Positions 45,134-56,267 of a stretch of DNA of 64,000 nucleotides are shown here, in pieces. Below the pieces are notes generated by a model, which was not told the DNA's origin, did not search any database, and saw only the letters and a list, made by a program, of their open reading frames with translations. Every line of letters starts with the position of its first letter. Positions within the stretch are counted from its first letter, which is position 1. The translations under genes were made by a program, and so were the position numbers. The stretch covers positions 18,044,632 through 18,108,631 of the forward strand of contig NC_054875.1 of the NCBI RefSeq assembly GCF_018320785.1. The letters run 5' to 3'. Source of the stretch: Cheilinus undulatus (lineage: Eukaryota; Chordata; Actinopteri; Labriformes; Labridae).

Positions 45134-45917
45134 ATCGTAACTGGTCTGTTTTCGAAAGAATTTCGAAGGAGATGTCTGAACATGGCCACAGGAGGACTTG
45201 GTTGCAATGCCAACGGAAGGTAAAAAGCCTAAAGGCTAGGTTCTAAGAGGCTAAATACTAGAACCAACGTAGCGGTCATGGTCGGATTACATGTCCATTT
45301 TATGATGAGCTGGGCCGTATATTAGGGGATAAACCAAGCTGTCAGCCGTTGGAGCTGCTGGATAGTTCTGTGGCTGCAGCTGAAGATGAGCCTCAAACTC
45401 CGGAAAGCGGAACAAGTTCAGCTGGCAGTCATGACACAGACGTCAAAACAGGTAAGCTAACAATCTGCCCCTAAACTGATTATAGACCTAATAATATTTT
45501 CCTTACTCAGATTTCTGTCAGAAAAGTCCCCTAAACCTTGTAGCAGGCACTGCTTTATGCAAGCACCAGTTTACTATAATGTTTTGTGACCAGTCGTACT
45601 TTGTACACGTCAGTGTTGATTTCTCACCCACGAGGTGAAAGGGATGATTCAGATTTTTTTTGTGGGGTTCATGACAATACTTGTGTATGGCTGGTATGTT
45701 ACTTTATTCAGAAAATTTTTGTAGTGCTTCCATTTCAGTAAAACTCTTAACACAACAGCAGCATAGATGCACACAGGACCAAGAGTAAACAACTACAGAT
45801 ATGCAGTGAAATGGCTTAATTCATGTCTAAATATTCAACCCACAATTTATTTGCACCCAAGATATTAAGGGGTGTGAAAATGCTGTATAGGTCACTGAAA
45901 AAAGATATAATCAGTTA

Positions 45918-47847
45918 CAGTTGAAACCAGAAGTTTACATACACTATATAAAAAGGCACATAAACTTTTTTTTCTCACCGTCTAACATTAAATCAGATTA
46001 AACTTTTCCTGTTTTTGGTCAATTAGGATTACCAAAATTATTTCTTTTGCTAAATGCCAGAATAATGAGAAAAAGATTTTTTTTAGACAATTTTTATTAC
46101 TTTCGTCAAAGTCAGAAGTTTACATACACTAAGATTACTATGCCTTTAAACAATTTGGGAAAGCCCAGATGATGATGTCATGTCTTTGGAAGCCTCTGAT
46201 AGGTTTATTGGCAACATTTGAGTTAATTAGAGGCACACCTGTGGATGTATTTTAAGGCACACCTGAAACACACTGCTTCTTTGTGTAACATCATGGGAAA
46301 ATCAAAAGAAATCAGCCAAGATATCAGGAAGAGAATTGTGGACTTCCACAAGTCTGGTTCATCCTTGGGTGCAATTTCCAGATGCCTGAAGGTGCAATGT
46401 TCATCTGTTCAAACAATTATACGCAAGTATAAACACCATGGGAATGTCCATCCATCATACCGTTCAGGAAGGAGACGGGTTCTGTGTCCCAGAGATGAAT
46501 GTGCTTTGGTCCGAAAAGTGCATCTCAACCCAAGAAGAAAAGCAAAAGACCTTGTGAAGATGCTGGCTGAAGCTGGTAAGAGTGTGTCATTATCAACAGT
46601 CAAACGAGTCCTGTACCAACATGTGCTGAAAGGCCACTCTCCCAGGAAGAAGCCATTACTCCAAAAGAAAAATAAAAAAGCCAGATTACAGTTTGCAAAT
46701 GCACACAGGGACAAAGACCTTAATTTTTGGAGACATGTTCTGTGGTCTGACGAAACTAAAATTGAACTTTTTGGCCATAATGACCATCGTTACATTTGGA
46801 GAAAAAAGGGGGAAGCTTGCAAGCCTGAGAACACCATCCTAACTGTGAAACATGGGGATGGCAGCATCATGTTGTGGGGTTGTTTTGCTGCAGGAGGGAC
46901 TGGTGCACTTCACAAAATAGATGGCATCACGAGGAAAGAACATTAGGTGCAAATACAACATCAAATACAAATACACAATTTCTGGATCTCAATATTTCAT
47001 GTATTCTCCTTCATCTGTAAAAAAGCTGTAGATCCAAATCCATTTATGGCTATATTTGGTGCTCCTACTGCAGAACACAGACTAACATCATATCAGATGC
47101 CAGCAATAGCATTTGCTTCATTATTAGCAAGACGTTTGATTTTATTTCAGTGGAGGGCTGACAAACCCCCTTCCTTCATACAGTGGATTAAAGAGGTCAT
47201 GATGTGTCTCCACATTAAGAAACTGAGATTCACCTTAAAAGGATCACTTAAAAAATATAATATATCTGGTATCCAAGCAACATCTCAAGACATCAGCCAG
47301 GAAGTTAAAGCTTGGGCGCAAATGGGTTTTCCAAATGGACAATGACCCTAAGCATACTGCCAAACTGGTTACAAAGTGGCTTAAGGATAACAAAGTCAAT
47401 GTTTTGGAGTGGCCATCACAAAGCCCTGATCTCAATCCTATTGAAAATTTATGGGCAGCGCTGAAAAGGCACGTGTGAGCAAGGCGGCTGACAAACTTGG
47501 CTCAGTTACACCAGTTCTGCCAGGAGGAATGGGCCAAAATTCCTGCAAACTATTGTGAGAAGCTTGTGGAAGCATATCCAAAACATTTGACCCAAGTCAT
47601 ACAGTTTAAAGGCAATGCTACCAAATACTAATGAAATGTATGTAAACTTCTGACTCTCAAGAAAATAATAAAAAATTGTCTAAAAAATGATCTCTCTCAT
47701 TATTCTGGCATTTAGCAAATAGAAATAATTTTGATAATCCTAATTGACCAAAAACAGGAAAAGTTTAATCTGATTTCAATTAAACGGTGAGAAAAAAAAG
47801 TTTATCTGCCTTTTTATATAGTGTATATAAACTTCTGGTTTCAACTG
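45918..47847 (+). mobile_element. Sleeping-Beauty-like Tc1 transposon carrying an L1 patch
   Basis: Ends CAGTTGAAACCAGAAG and CTTCTGGTTTCAACTG, flanked by TA at 45916-45917 and 47848-47849. Each side has a second internal copy of AGAAGTTTACATACAC (inner left at about 46112), i.e. the IR/DR structure of Sleeping-Beauty-type elements. The transposase starts MGKSKEISQDIRKRIVDFH (ATG 46292) with a paired-like helix-turn-helix. HVLWSDETK gives the first catalytic Asp; DNDPKHTAK and [12 protein letters not shown] give the second Asp and the Glu. The frame is interrupted after GITRKEH by 46949-47275 and resumes at [18 protein letters not shown] stands in KRHV*ARR. Without the patch the element is about 1.6 kb, the normal size. 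It sits in the Harbinger Myb-gene intron. Confidence 0.9.
46975..47275 (+). repeat. 301-bp L1 patch inside the Tc1 transposase, about 99% identical to 51870-52168
   Basis: Encodes LARRLILFQWRADKPPS and is the reverse-orientation copy of part of the L1 at 51296-52323. I count only about three differences (two substitutions and one 1-bp indel). No poly-A and no target duplication are present. 26 bases of AAATAC/CAACATCAAA filler (46949-46974) precede it. About five transposase codons appear replaced. Confidence 0.9.
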
Positions 47848-48970
47848 TATATTGGCATCGTGATCTGATCTGTTTGTTTGCTCTAGGAGATAACCCTGAG
47901 TTACTCCCCTCTACATCTTGTACATCTGATGATACCTCACCAGAGATCCAGCGGAGTACAGAGACCTATGAGAATACCACAGTAGCCACCAAGTCATATG
48001 GAAATAAGTAACCAGAATGTTGTGATCAGGTGCTTGTGCTATATTTAACTCTGTTTTCTTAAGGGCTGCAACCATGTTAGTTAAATTGATACTAATAGAT
48101 TATCAGTTGGTGAGTCAGTAAACAATAAAATACTAACTGATATGTCTGCAGACATTTATGGTAAAATTGAAATAAATGGATTTGAATTCAGTAATGTGAA
48201 TACTGTATTTCTTATGAATGGATCAGTATCCACCATTAATTTTGTCCCATACTATAATTCTGTTACATGTGTAACAGAAAACTTCACTTTTATCATGCCT
48301 ACCCTCCACTACTTACCTCTATTTTTTATTCTACCACAGTAACTATTACGAAATGATTGTTTCTCCTCTTACAGCTACATCTTCCAAGAGCCAAAAAAGA
48401 AAGACAAAGATGGAGACAACACTTTAAGTCTTTGCTGAAAAAATCAGTAGTATTTTCAACAATGATGACACCGAGCTTCAGTTAAAGATGCAAGCAGCAC
48501 AACATGCACATGAGCTGAAAATGTTCGCAATGTTTACTCTGTTTTTGGAAAGGTCGGACCACTCTCCACATCCACCTTATTACCAGGCACCAGTACAGCC
48601 ACCACCATTACAGCCACCACCATTACAGCCTCCAACGGTACAGCCACCATCATTTAAGTCTCCGACAGTACAGCCACCACCATTACAGCCTCCAACAGTA
48701 CAGCCACCTCACCTTTACAACACAAGGCAACCACCACCTCAACACTCCCAAATCACTTTGACTCAGTCCCCTGGATTTCACATGGCTTCCCCTCAGTCTT
48801 TGCCATTTAGCCATGAAACACCAAACCACCCCTTCTCCTTCTTGCAAGAGCTGTCTCATCCTCTGCCTTTCAACCTCTCTCCTGCACACAATCCAGATCC
48901 TGATCCACCCTTAAGTCAGGCTTCAGCACACTCAACATTCAGCAGACCAAGAGATGATGAGGAAAACTAA

Positions 48971-49383
48971 ATCACAGGTTTAAACTGATGAGAATGTTGT
49001 AAAATGTTATGGTAACACAACCTGTTTTTCTTTCACACAATTAAAAGAAAAAAAAGTCAGCCGATTTTCATTTTGAATTGAACACACAGCATGTTTACCT
49101 TTTATGGAAGACTGTTTTGTTCCCTTCCAAAGATAACTTTCTGCTGACTTTATTCAGTAATCATGCAAAGAGAAATTGACAATTTTAGCAAGTTTAGCAG
49201 GCAGTTTTTTTTTTTTTTTTATATTTCATATTTGCAATTTTTTCAGGGACAAACCTGACTCCTTGTGTTTTGCCTTAATAACTTAAAGTAACTCCACATT
49301 TGGAGAATTTTGTATTTGATATTCAAATAAAGTAACCTTTTTCAGACAGAAGTCATCTGGTTCTTATGTTTTACAAAAACAAC
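48971..49383. other. Harbinger spacer between its two convergent genes
   Basis: No gene seen. It has an AATTAAA at 49039-49045 and an AATAAA at 49326-49331, either of which could end the Myb-like transcript, and a T18 run at 49207-49224. The transposase stop codon lies at 49384-49386 on the minus strand. Confidence 0.6.
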
Positions 49384-49848
49384 TTAAATGTAAGACTGAA
49401 AAGTGAGTGCTGCTGTTATACTTAAACGTTGGCTGTAAAACAGTTTTGTCAGTGCCTCCCTGACTCTCGCTGGGTGAGCAGTATCTTGTGCCCCTCCATC
49501 TGCTGCTCTGTCATCCCGAGGAGCAGCTTGAGCATGGTCCTCATAGGCCTCACCACGCTTCTCACACACATTGTGAAGAGTACAGCATGCACCTATGATG
49601 GTGGGGACTGAGAAGATGTCCACATCCAGGCGTTTACCCAGGCACCTCCATCGCCCCTTCAGTCGCCCAAAGGCACATTCAACCGTCATTCTAGTCCTGC
49701 TGTGTCGCTCACTGAAATATTTTTGCTGGTCTGTCAGAGTCCCTGTGTCCTTGTATCCTTTGAGCAACGAGCTTTGCAGAGGGTATGCATGATCACCGAG
49801 CAGCATTATCGGAATTTGGATGCCATAGATCTCTACAGTGTCCTAAGA
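49384..49848 (-). pseudogene. Harbinger transposase (HARBI1-like), C-terminal part
   Basis: The frame reads IYGIQIPIM then [17 protein letters not shown] (second catalytic Asp in GD), [20 protein letters not shown] (catalytic Glu in [12 protein letters not shown]) and [17 protein letters not shown], the usual Harbinger DDE core C-terminus, with an Ala/Asp-rich tail to the stop at 49384. It is cut upstream at 49849 by a Tc1 element. The N-terminal part is at 56268-56821. The middle of the protein, including the first catalytic Asp (DG-type motif), was not found in between. Confidence 0.85.
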
Positions 49849-49850
49849 TA

Positions 49851-50637
49851 CAGTCATGGACAAAAATGTTGGCACCCCTGGAATTTTTCCAGAAAATACA
49901 CCATTTCTCCCAGAAATTGTTGCAGTTACAAATGTGTTTGGTATACACGTTTATTGCCTTTATGTGGATTAGAGCAATAGAAAAATTTTGACGAAAAAAG
50001 CCAAAATTGACATAATTTTACACAAAACTCAAAACTGGGTCGGACAAAATTGTTGGCACCCTTTTAAAACTGTGGGTAAATCGTTTTATTTCCAGCATGT
50101 GATGCTCATTTAAGCTCACCTGTGCCAAGTAACAGGTGCTGGCAATCTAGAAATCACACCTGAAGCCAGTTAGAATGTATAAAATTTGACTCAACCTTTG
50201 TGTTGTGTGCCTGTGTGTGTCATACCAAGCATGGAGAAGAGAAAGAGGAGCCAATAACTGTCTGAGGACTTGAGAAGCAAAATTGTGGAAAAATATGAAC
50301 AATCTCAAGGTTACAAGACCATCTCCAGAGATCTAGAAATCCCTTTGTCCACTGTGTGTAATATAATCAAGAGGTTTATAACTCATGGAACTGTGGCTTA
50401 TCTCCCTGGACGTGGACGAAAGAGAAAAATTGACAAAAGAATGCAACGCAGGATAGTTGGAATGGTGGATAAACATCCTCAGTCAACTTCCACACAAATT
50501 CAGGCTGTCCTGCAGACTCAAGGTGCAAAAGTGTCAGCTTGAACCATACGTCGTAATCTGAATGAGGTGAAGTGCTATGGCAGGAGACCGAGGAGAACCC
50601 CACTACTGACAAAGAGACATAAAAAAGACCAGACTGT
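49851..50637 (+). mobile_element. second Tc1-like element, left half only
   Basis: Starts CAGTCATGGACAAAAATGTTG after TA at 49849-49850. An inner copy GGACAAAATTGTTGGCACCC at about 50042 gives an IR/DR-type left end. The transposase begins at ATG 50231 (MEKRKRSQ, then a stop). It continues LRSKIVEKYEQSQGYKTISR and LPGRGRKRKIDKRMQRRIVG, the two DNA-binding helix-turn-helix domains with a GRGRKRK hook, with another stop after AKVSA. It breaks off after RHKKD at about 50632; the catalytic domain and right end are missing. It is unrelated at the termini to the Tc1 at 45918. Confidence 0.85.
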
Positions 50638-51280
50638 GCAGTACTTGTGTAAATATGTAAGTATTTGGACATATGTGAGTATTTGGACACCTCGTCTGGC
50701 ATTAACCCACTTATACCATGGTCACCTGCCAACGAAAATAATTAATAAAACTACTAATTTATAATTGCATATGTTTTGTGATCAAAATAGAAAGTTTTAC
50801 AAAAACAATTTCTTTCCCCTAGCAATGCCTGAGGGCTTGACTAATAGCTGGAATAGCCATTCCAATCCCATAACGTTCTTAGGGAATGTAAACGTTATTC
50901 AGTACTCCAGTAAATAGGCGGGCCATAGATAGGAAGTCACAATGAACAAAAAAACTAGTCTGTTCACCGCACCTTCTGAATGGATTTATCAATGAAATGA
51001 CATCAAGACGAGTGAGACTGAGAGTCATCTGTGGTCAGACTATAAACCTGTAAGTTAACATGAACAGGCATGTGATAGAAAGTTTAGTTTTAGCAGACCA
51101 GCTGTTTGAATAAACAGAATAATCCCTCCTTCAGCATCACAGGTCACAGACATGAAACTGAGCTGTTCACACCCTGCAGGTGCTGATTCTCTGTCAAAAT
51201 TGTCAATATTTATCAAATATTATCAAGCGTTTCCTTTGGCTCTACAAAGAAATAATGGATTCTTTTTTTGTGTGTGTGTG
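50638..51280. other. unassigned DNA between the Tc1 half and an L1
   Basis: No gene recognised. It contains two TAAGTATTTGGACA/TGAGTATTTGGACA words (50658 and 50676) and a (TG)n run at 51270-51280 just before the L1 target site. Confidence 0.5.
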
Positions 51281-51295
51281 TTATTTGAATCTTCT

Positions 51296-52323
51296 TCTTT
51301 TTTTTTTTAACACTTTATTTATCATTTTTGTTTAACATAACAGTGTTACACAATACAAATACAGAAACAAAAGAAAAAACAAGTAAGAAAATATTGTATG
51401 GGAGACAGAATTTTAAATTGCCTCATATTTGTCAGCATCATCTGCTTTTGAAAATTCCACTGATTGGGCAATTCTGTCTAAAATGAGAGGGAAAAGAATA
51501 ATAATAATAATGATAATAATAATAATGATAATAATAAAGTAATTACTAAATGAATATGAATATTAATTAATTGATTTAAAAAAATAAAATAATAAAATAA
51601 AATAAATAAATAATAACAACAATAATAACAATAAAATAACATAGTGAAATAAAAAAAAAAGATGGACACAAGAAGTAAATGGATTATAACTGAGTAAGAT
51701 AACAGATGAATTTACAACAACATAAACAATACCAATCCCAAAACTTGGAGAGAGAGAGAGAAAAAAAAAGTGATTAAGCACTCATTCAAATGAATGACAG
51801 CCTAAGGGTGGCCTTTATACTCAGGATGTTGGGAAGGATAAATTTTCAACATATTCAATGAATGGATACCAGATATTATTATATTTTTTAAGTGATCCTT
51901 TTAAGGTGAATCTCAGTTTCTTAATGTGGAGACACATCATGACCTCTTTAATCCACTGTATGAAGGAAGGGGGTTTGTCAGCCCTCCACTGAAATAAAAT
52001 CAAACGTCTTGCTAATAATGAAGCAAATGCTATTGCTGGCATCTGATATGATGTTAGTCTGTGTTCTGCAGTAGGAGCACCAAATATAGCCATAAATGGA
52101 TTTGGCTCTACAGCTTTTTTACAGATGAAGGAGAACACATGAAATATTGAGATCCAGAAATTGTTAAATGACTGACACGACCAAAACATGTGTCCCATTG
52201 TTGCTGGTGAGTGCTGACATCTGGGGCAATTGGCATCAGCGGCAGGGTAGATTTTCTAAAGTTTTTCCTTAGTGAAATATAGTCGATGGAAAAGTTTAAA
52301 TTGTAATAAGCAATGACGTATGC
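51296..52323 (-). mobile_element. 5'-truncated L1 with 15-bp target duplication
   Basis: Flanked by TTATTTGAATCTTCT (51281-51295) and TTATTTAAATCTTCT (52324-52338), matching at 14 of 15. The poly-A tail is the T run at 51297-51308 on the plus strand. The minus-strand frame gives FKLFHRLYFTKEKL, CPRCQHSPATMGHMFWSC (CCHC-type knuckle), then KKAVEPNPFMAIFGAP and LARRLILFQWRADKPPS. The 3' UTR (51300-51820) is AT-rich with AAT runs. Its well-kept duplication suggests a recent insertion. Part of it is the likely source of the patch at 46975-47275. Confidence 0.9.
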
Positions 52324-52386
52324 TTATTTAAATCTTCTGACAATAGTTTATAGCAGTTAGAACAGGAGGGAAGGAAAGTGTCCATA

Positions 52387-53782
52387 GGGGAGAGTGGGGT
52401 GAATTGTGCCAGTTTTTACTCAAAGTGACTTTAAAGTGAGGCCATGACAGTAATTCCTCCAACTTAAGTATGTACATATATTTCAGGATGTGGTACATCC
52501 CTGGGAACAATAATTTTGGATCTGAAATAAACTGTTTAAGAAATATAGCTTCCAGAAAAAAGTGGTCTTGTGGCACAACTTGTCCCTGGTGCAGGGTAAG
52601 TCGTGCCTTTGGTTAGAATACGTGGGGGTAAATTGTGCCAGTGATTATTGAAGATTATTGAAGTAAAACAGAACATTTTAATGTCATAAACTATAATGCT
52701 GCATAAAAGCAAGACAAATTCAATACAAAATTGCTCATTTAGGGTTTATTTAGGTATAATCACTCTATTAAACTAATGGCATAAGTCATATTTTCTAGTT
52801 TTGGGGAAAACACAAAAAAACTTAAATACACAGTATTGATATTTGTGAATCATTTCAGACAAAAAGGCTTTGGCAATAGACTCCTGTTGATCTACAGTCT
52901 GTCAGTTATGCAACAAATATATCAATAAAGTGATTTAGGCCAATTTCTGAACATCTCATTGTGACTTAGGCCACTTAAAAACTGAATAAACTGCTCTTTA
53001 ATAACATAGTGTGAACTCAAAACTGAAATCAGTGTTAACTAAATTAAATAAATGGCAGGCAAATCAAACACTGATGAGGCATGACCATCTCCTCACTTCT
53101 CCAGTTGTTTTTGGCCCTTCTTTGTTGGGTACTAGGTGTATAGGTGTAGGTGTGTGGTTGTGTTGATTTGTTAGGGTGGGTGTGTCGGTGTGTGGGACTA
53201 GGTGTGAGGGTCTGGGTGAGAGAGTGTGTGGGTTAGGGTCTAGGTCTGGGATTTATGTGTCTGGGTGTGTGGGTCTGCATGTGTGGGTCTGGATTTGCAG
53301 GCATTTGGGTCTGGTTGTGTGGGTGTCAGGGTTTGGGTGTGTCTGTGGGTCTGAGTTTGTGGGTGTGCCACTGGCACAACTTAACTGCTCTGTATTGTGC
53401 ACAAATCACCCCAGCCCCACTATTTTGAAAAACTAGTATGATCCAGCAGTTTAGAGCTAACATCACGCTAACTGTATAGACTCATTGTGTAGCCTACTAA
53501 AGCACTAAAACATGTGTGAACAGTTTTCAAACTTGTCTATAATTGTTCAGACATAACAATCAAAAAACCTTGATCATAGAAATTTTACTTTGAAAGGCAA
53601 AAAACATTTTTTTGAGCTAAAATGTGCTTACTTCTCATGCCATGTGTCTGTCTTTTATGCAGGATGATTAAAATGGAAGGCTCCTCAAAAATATGTGGTC
53701 ATATGACCAATTTCTTCTATGGTTTTCTTGAAACAAGGGTTGGCACTACTTCCCCGCTGGCACAAATCCCCCCACTCTCTCC
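52387..53782. mobile_element. TIR element with GGGGAGAGTGGGG ends
   Basis: The left end GGGGAGAGTGGGGTGAATTG (52387-52406) and the inverse of the right end GGAGAGAGTGGGGGGATTTG (53782-53763) are inverted repeats extending into TGTGCCAG. Both are preceded by ATA, a possible target duplication. Related subterminal words recur inside (GGGGGTAAATTGTGCCAGTG at about 52625; CACTGGCACAACTTAA at about 53369). No transposase ORF, so it is non-autonomous; superfamily not determined. Confidence 0.65.
53140..53372. repeat. GTGTGGGTCTG minisatellite
   Basis: Degenerate G/T-rich units such as GTGTGGGTCTG inside the TIR element. It is strand-asymmetric and makes a spurious Gly/Val/Cys-rich ORF. Confidence 0.85.
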
Positions 53783-53897
53783 TATAGCAGAAGTTAATTG
53801 ACACCAATGAAATTTTCCAGAGCCAATCAGAATCGAGTATTCTCATGAACCATGGTATAAAAATCTATATTTTATCACTATACACACCCCTTAGATT

Positions 53898-56267
53898 AGA
53901 GTAGAATAGAATAGAATAGAATAAATCTTTATTGTCCACCGAGTTGGAAAATTGTCTTTGGCTCACCAGCACAGGAGACAAAAAGCACTAAAATACAAAC
54001 ATACATAAAAATGTTGTCATACATAAAAACATATAAAAGACACTATAAAAACAGAGGTAAGAGGTAAAATGGGATCTAATAAAATAAATAGATAAAACAT
54101 AGAGGTAGAGCAGTTCAGGTCATATGTGTGGATTGGTCACTTTGTCGAATTCAAGATGGCAATGACATTTGGCACAAAAGATTTTTTGGAAGGACCTTTA
54201 GCCAGAGGAAGTCTGTAGCGCCTCCCAGACTTCAAAAGCTCAAACTGACAGGACAGAGGATGAGAGCCGTCTGCCAGGACTCTCCGAGCTTTCCTCCTCA
54301 TCCTGTCAGTGTAAACGTGGGCCAGAGGCTTCTGGGGTTTTCCCATGATTTTACCAGCCATTTTCACAATTCTGTTTAGCTTGACCTTACACTTGAAGCT
54401 CAAGTGACCAAACCAAGCACAGAGATGAAATGTTAAGACACTCTCAATATGTGAAGAATACACAAGCTCTAAGATCTGCGGACTGACACCAAGACAGCTT
54501 AATTTTCTAAGAAGACTGAGTCGCTGTGAGCATTTCTTAAAGATAAAATCTGTGTTTACAGAGAAACTCAAATGGCTGTCAAGGACTGTACCAAGGTATT
54601 TGAAAGTTTCCACAGTTTCAACAACCTGGCCATCAAGTAAAACTGGCTCTATTATCAGTTCTTGCTTTGTGTGAACAACAAGCTCCTTTGTTTTAGACAC
54701 ATTGATTTCTAGCTGGCTGTCAAGACACCATGCTTTGAGGGCCTTAATGTGGGCAAGATAGGAGGCCTCACTAGAGGAGTCAAGTTTCGGTAGCAGGCCG
54801 ACTAAGGCCATATCGTCCGCGTATTTAATCAATTTAAAAAAAATTTCATTAAGTGCAAATTCACTTGTAAAAAGAGAAAAAGCAAAGGTGAAAGTACGCT
54901 ACCCTGTGGGCAGCCAGTGCTTATGATAAGCTCTCCTGACAGAATGTCGTTAGCACAAACCCAGCAAGAGAGGGCGGCAAAAGAGAAAGTCTCTGATCCA
55001 GAGCATCAGGCTCTTTTCAATATTTAAATCTGCCAATTTTTCAGAAGAATTTGTAATTTCATAGAATTAAAAGCTGCACTAAAATCTACAAACAGAACCC
55101 TAGCGTATGCATTAGCAAGCGAAAGCTGCTTTGAGACCACATCGAGCAAGGTCAGCATCATCAGTACCTCTCTCCCTCTTATAGGCAAACTGTAGAGGGT
55201 CTAGCTCACCGGCCACTGTGGTGGTCAAAAGATCAACTAAAACTCTCTCCATAGTTTTGCATAACATGGAGGTTATGGCAATGGGCTGAAAGTCCTCAGG
55301 TTTGCTTGCCCCTAGCTTTTTTGGTATGGGCCTTATTATGGAGAATTTCCAAGATTTGGGCACGCCTGTGACAAGAAGGGAATTAAACAGTTTTGAGAAG
55401 ACTCCTTTTAGATGAGGAGCGCAGTCTTTGAGTAGATGGGCTTTTAGGCCATCTGGGCCGGTGGCCTTGTTTGGCTTCAATTTAAAAAGACTTTTAGCCA
55501 CAGCATCCTCAGTGATAGTTGTGGGTGCTCCTGCAGGGAGATTTTTACAGAGCTCATCACAAACAGGAATCTGTTTGTCATCCACTTTATCAAATTTACA
55601 GAAATACTGGTTTAACTCATCAGCAAAACATTGATTGAGGCTTGGAAGAGTATCACATTTCTTATTGCTTTTGCCCATTAGTGTATTTAGACCCTTCCAG
55701 GCTTGTTTTATGTTGCCACTAAAGTATTTACTTTCTACTTTGTTCTTGTACTCACTTTTTTTGCCTTAAATATGTTCCCTCTCAACTATCTCCTTTTTTC
55801 CTGCATTAATTGCACATCACCAGAGCAGAAAGCAGCCTTCTTTTCATTAAGACATCTGTCTTAATAGAATTTCAATCGCTTAGAAACCCAGGGTTTGTTG
55901 TTTGGAAATTTTTTTAAAGTCTTGGTTTCTGACACATTGTCCTCACAAAATTTAGGCCGTCGGATTTCCTGACAGTCAGCTGGTAGACAGACCAAAGAAG
56001 CCCCACCAGGTGAGCGAAGTGACAGAAGGTGCTCTCTGGTGTCAGTGAGGAAGCCTCGCCGGCTTGTGAGGCAGTTCCCATGCGCAAGCACCGATAGGCA
56101 AAAAACTATCCACAGCAGCACGATTTTCATTGCGAGATAGAGTCCAAAGTGCACTGAAGTTTAGAAGTTTAGTCAAGTCACATCCACATCAGACCAAAGA
56201 ACTGCTTAAAAATACACGTTTAAACAAGTTTAAAAACGCTGACAAACAACTGACATGAGGACATGAT
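53898..56267 (-). mobile_element. Rex1/L2-like LINE lacking the endonuclease domain
   Basis: The minus-strand frames run MKIVLLWIVFCLSVLAHGNC, LTDTREHLLSLRSPGG, then KPWVSKRLKFY, SLNQCFADELNQYFCKFD, KPNKATGPDGLKAHLLKD (RT fingers), SFKLIKYADDMALVG-type sequence (catalytic YADD at about 54817-54828) and ETFKYLGTVLDSHLSFS, ending near 54137. It ends in ATAAAGATTTATTCTATTCT repeats (about 53898-53930). The start of the ORF is joined almost at once to RT-proximal sequence, so the endonuclease domain is deleted. Several frameshifts interrupt 54832-55112. It lies within the Harbinger transposase gene. Confidence 0.75.

Larger units (their letters stand above)
43881..48970 (+). pseudogene. Harbinger Myb/trihelix-like DNA-binding protein, interrupted
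   Basis: The first exon is 43881-44012 plus 45142-45451, cut by a hAT-like element. It reads MQTTMDNSSDAVSQWRDSE, VSDLISIWGETSVQAKLEG, then NWSVFERISKEMSEHGH, RTWLQCQRKVKSLKARF, TCPFYDELGRILGDKPS. This is a trihelix/Myb-SANT-like domain with the spaced Trp residues of Harbinger accessory proteins. In-frame stops occur at 45244-45246 and 45259-45261. Exon 2 (47887 to about 48008) reads DNPELLPSTSCTSDD. Exon 3 (48375-48970) has one stop, then FAEKISSIFNNDD and a Pro-rich region of repeated PPLQPP/TVQPP. The protein normally binds element DNA and helps bring the transposase to it in the nucleus. Intron 2 carries a Tc1. Confidence 0.75.

Noticed and set aside
46947..47345. 132-codon ORF with LARRLILFQW as a separate gene
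   Set aside because: It is the L1 patch plus resumed Tc1 sequence in the wrong frame, not a gene of its own.
48586..48720. Repeated CAGCCACCACC units considered as a CRISPR-like or satellite array
   Set aside because: They are codons of a Pro/Gln-rich protein segment in the Harbinger Myb-like gene. The window is eukaryotic, with no spacer structure.
53176..53436. Gly/Val/Cys-rich 86-codon ORF
   Set aside because: GT-rich minisatellite inside a TIR element.
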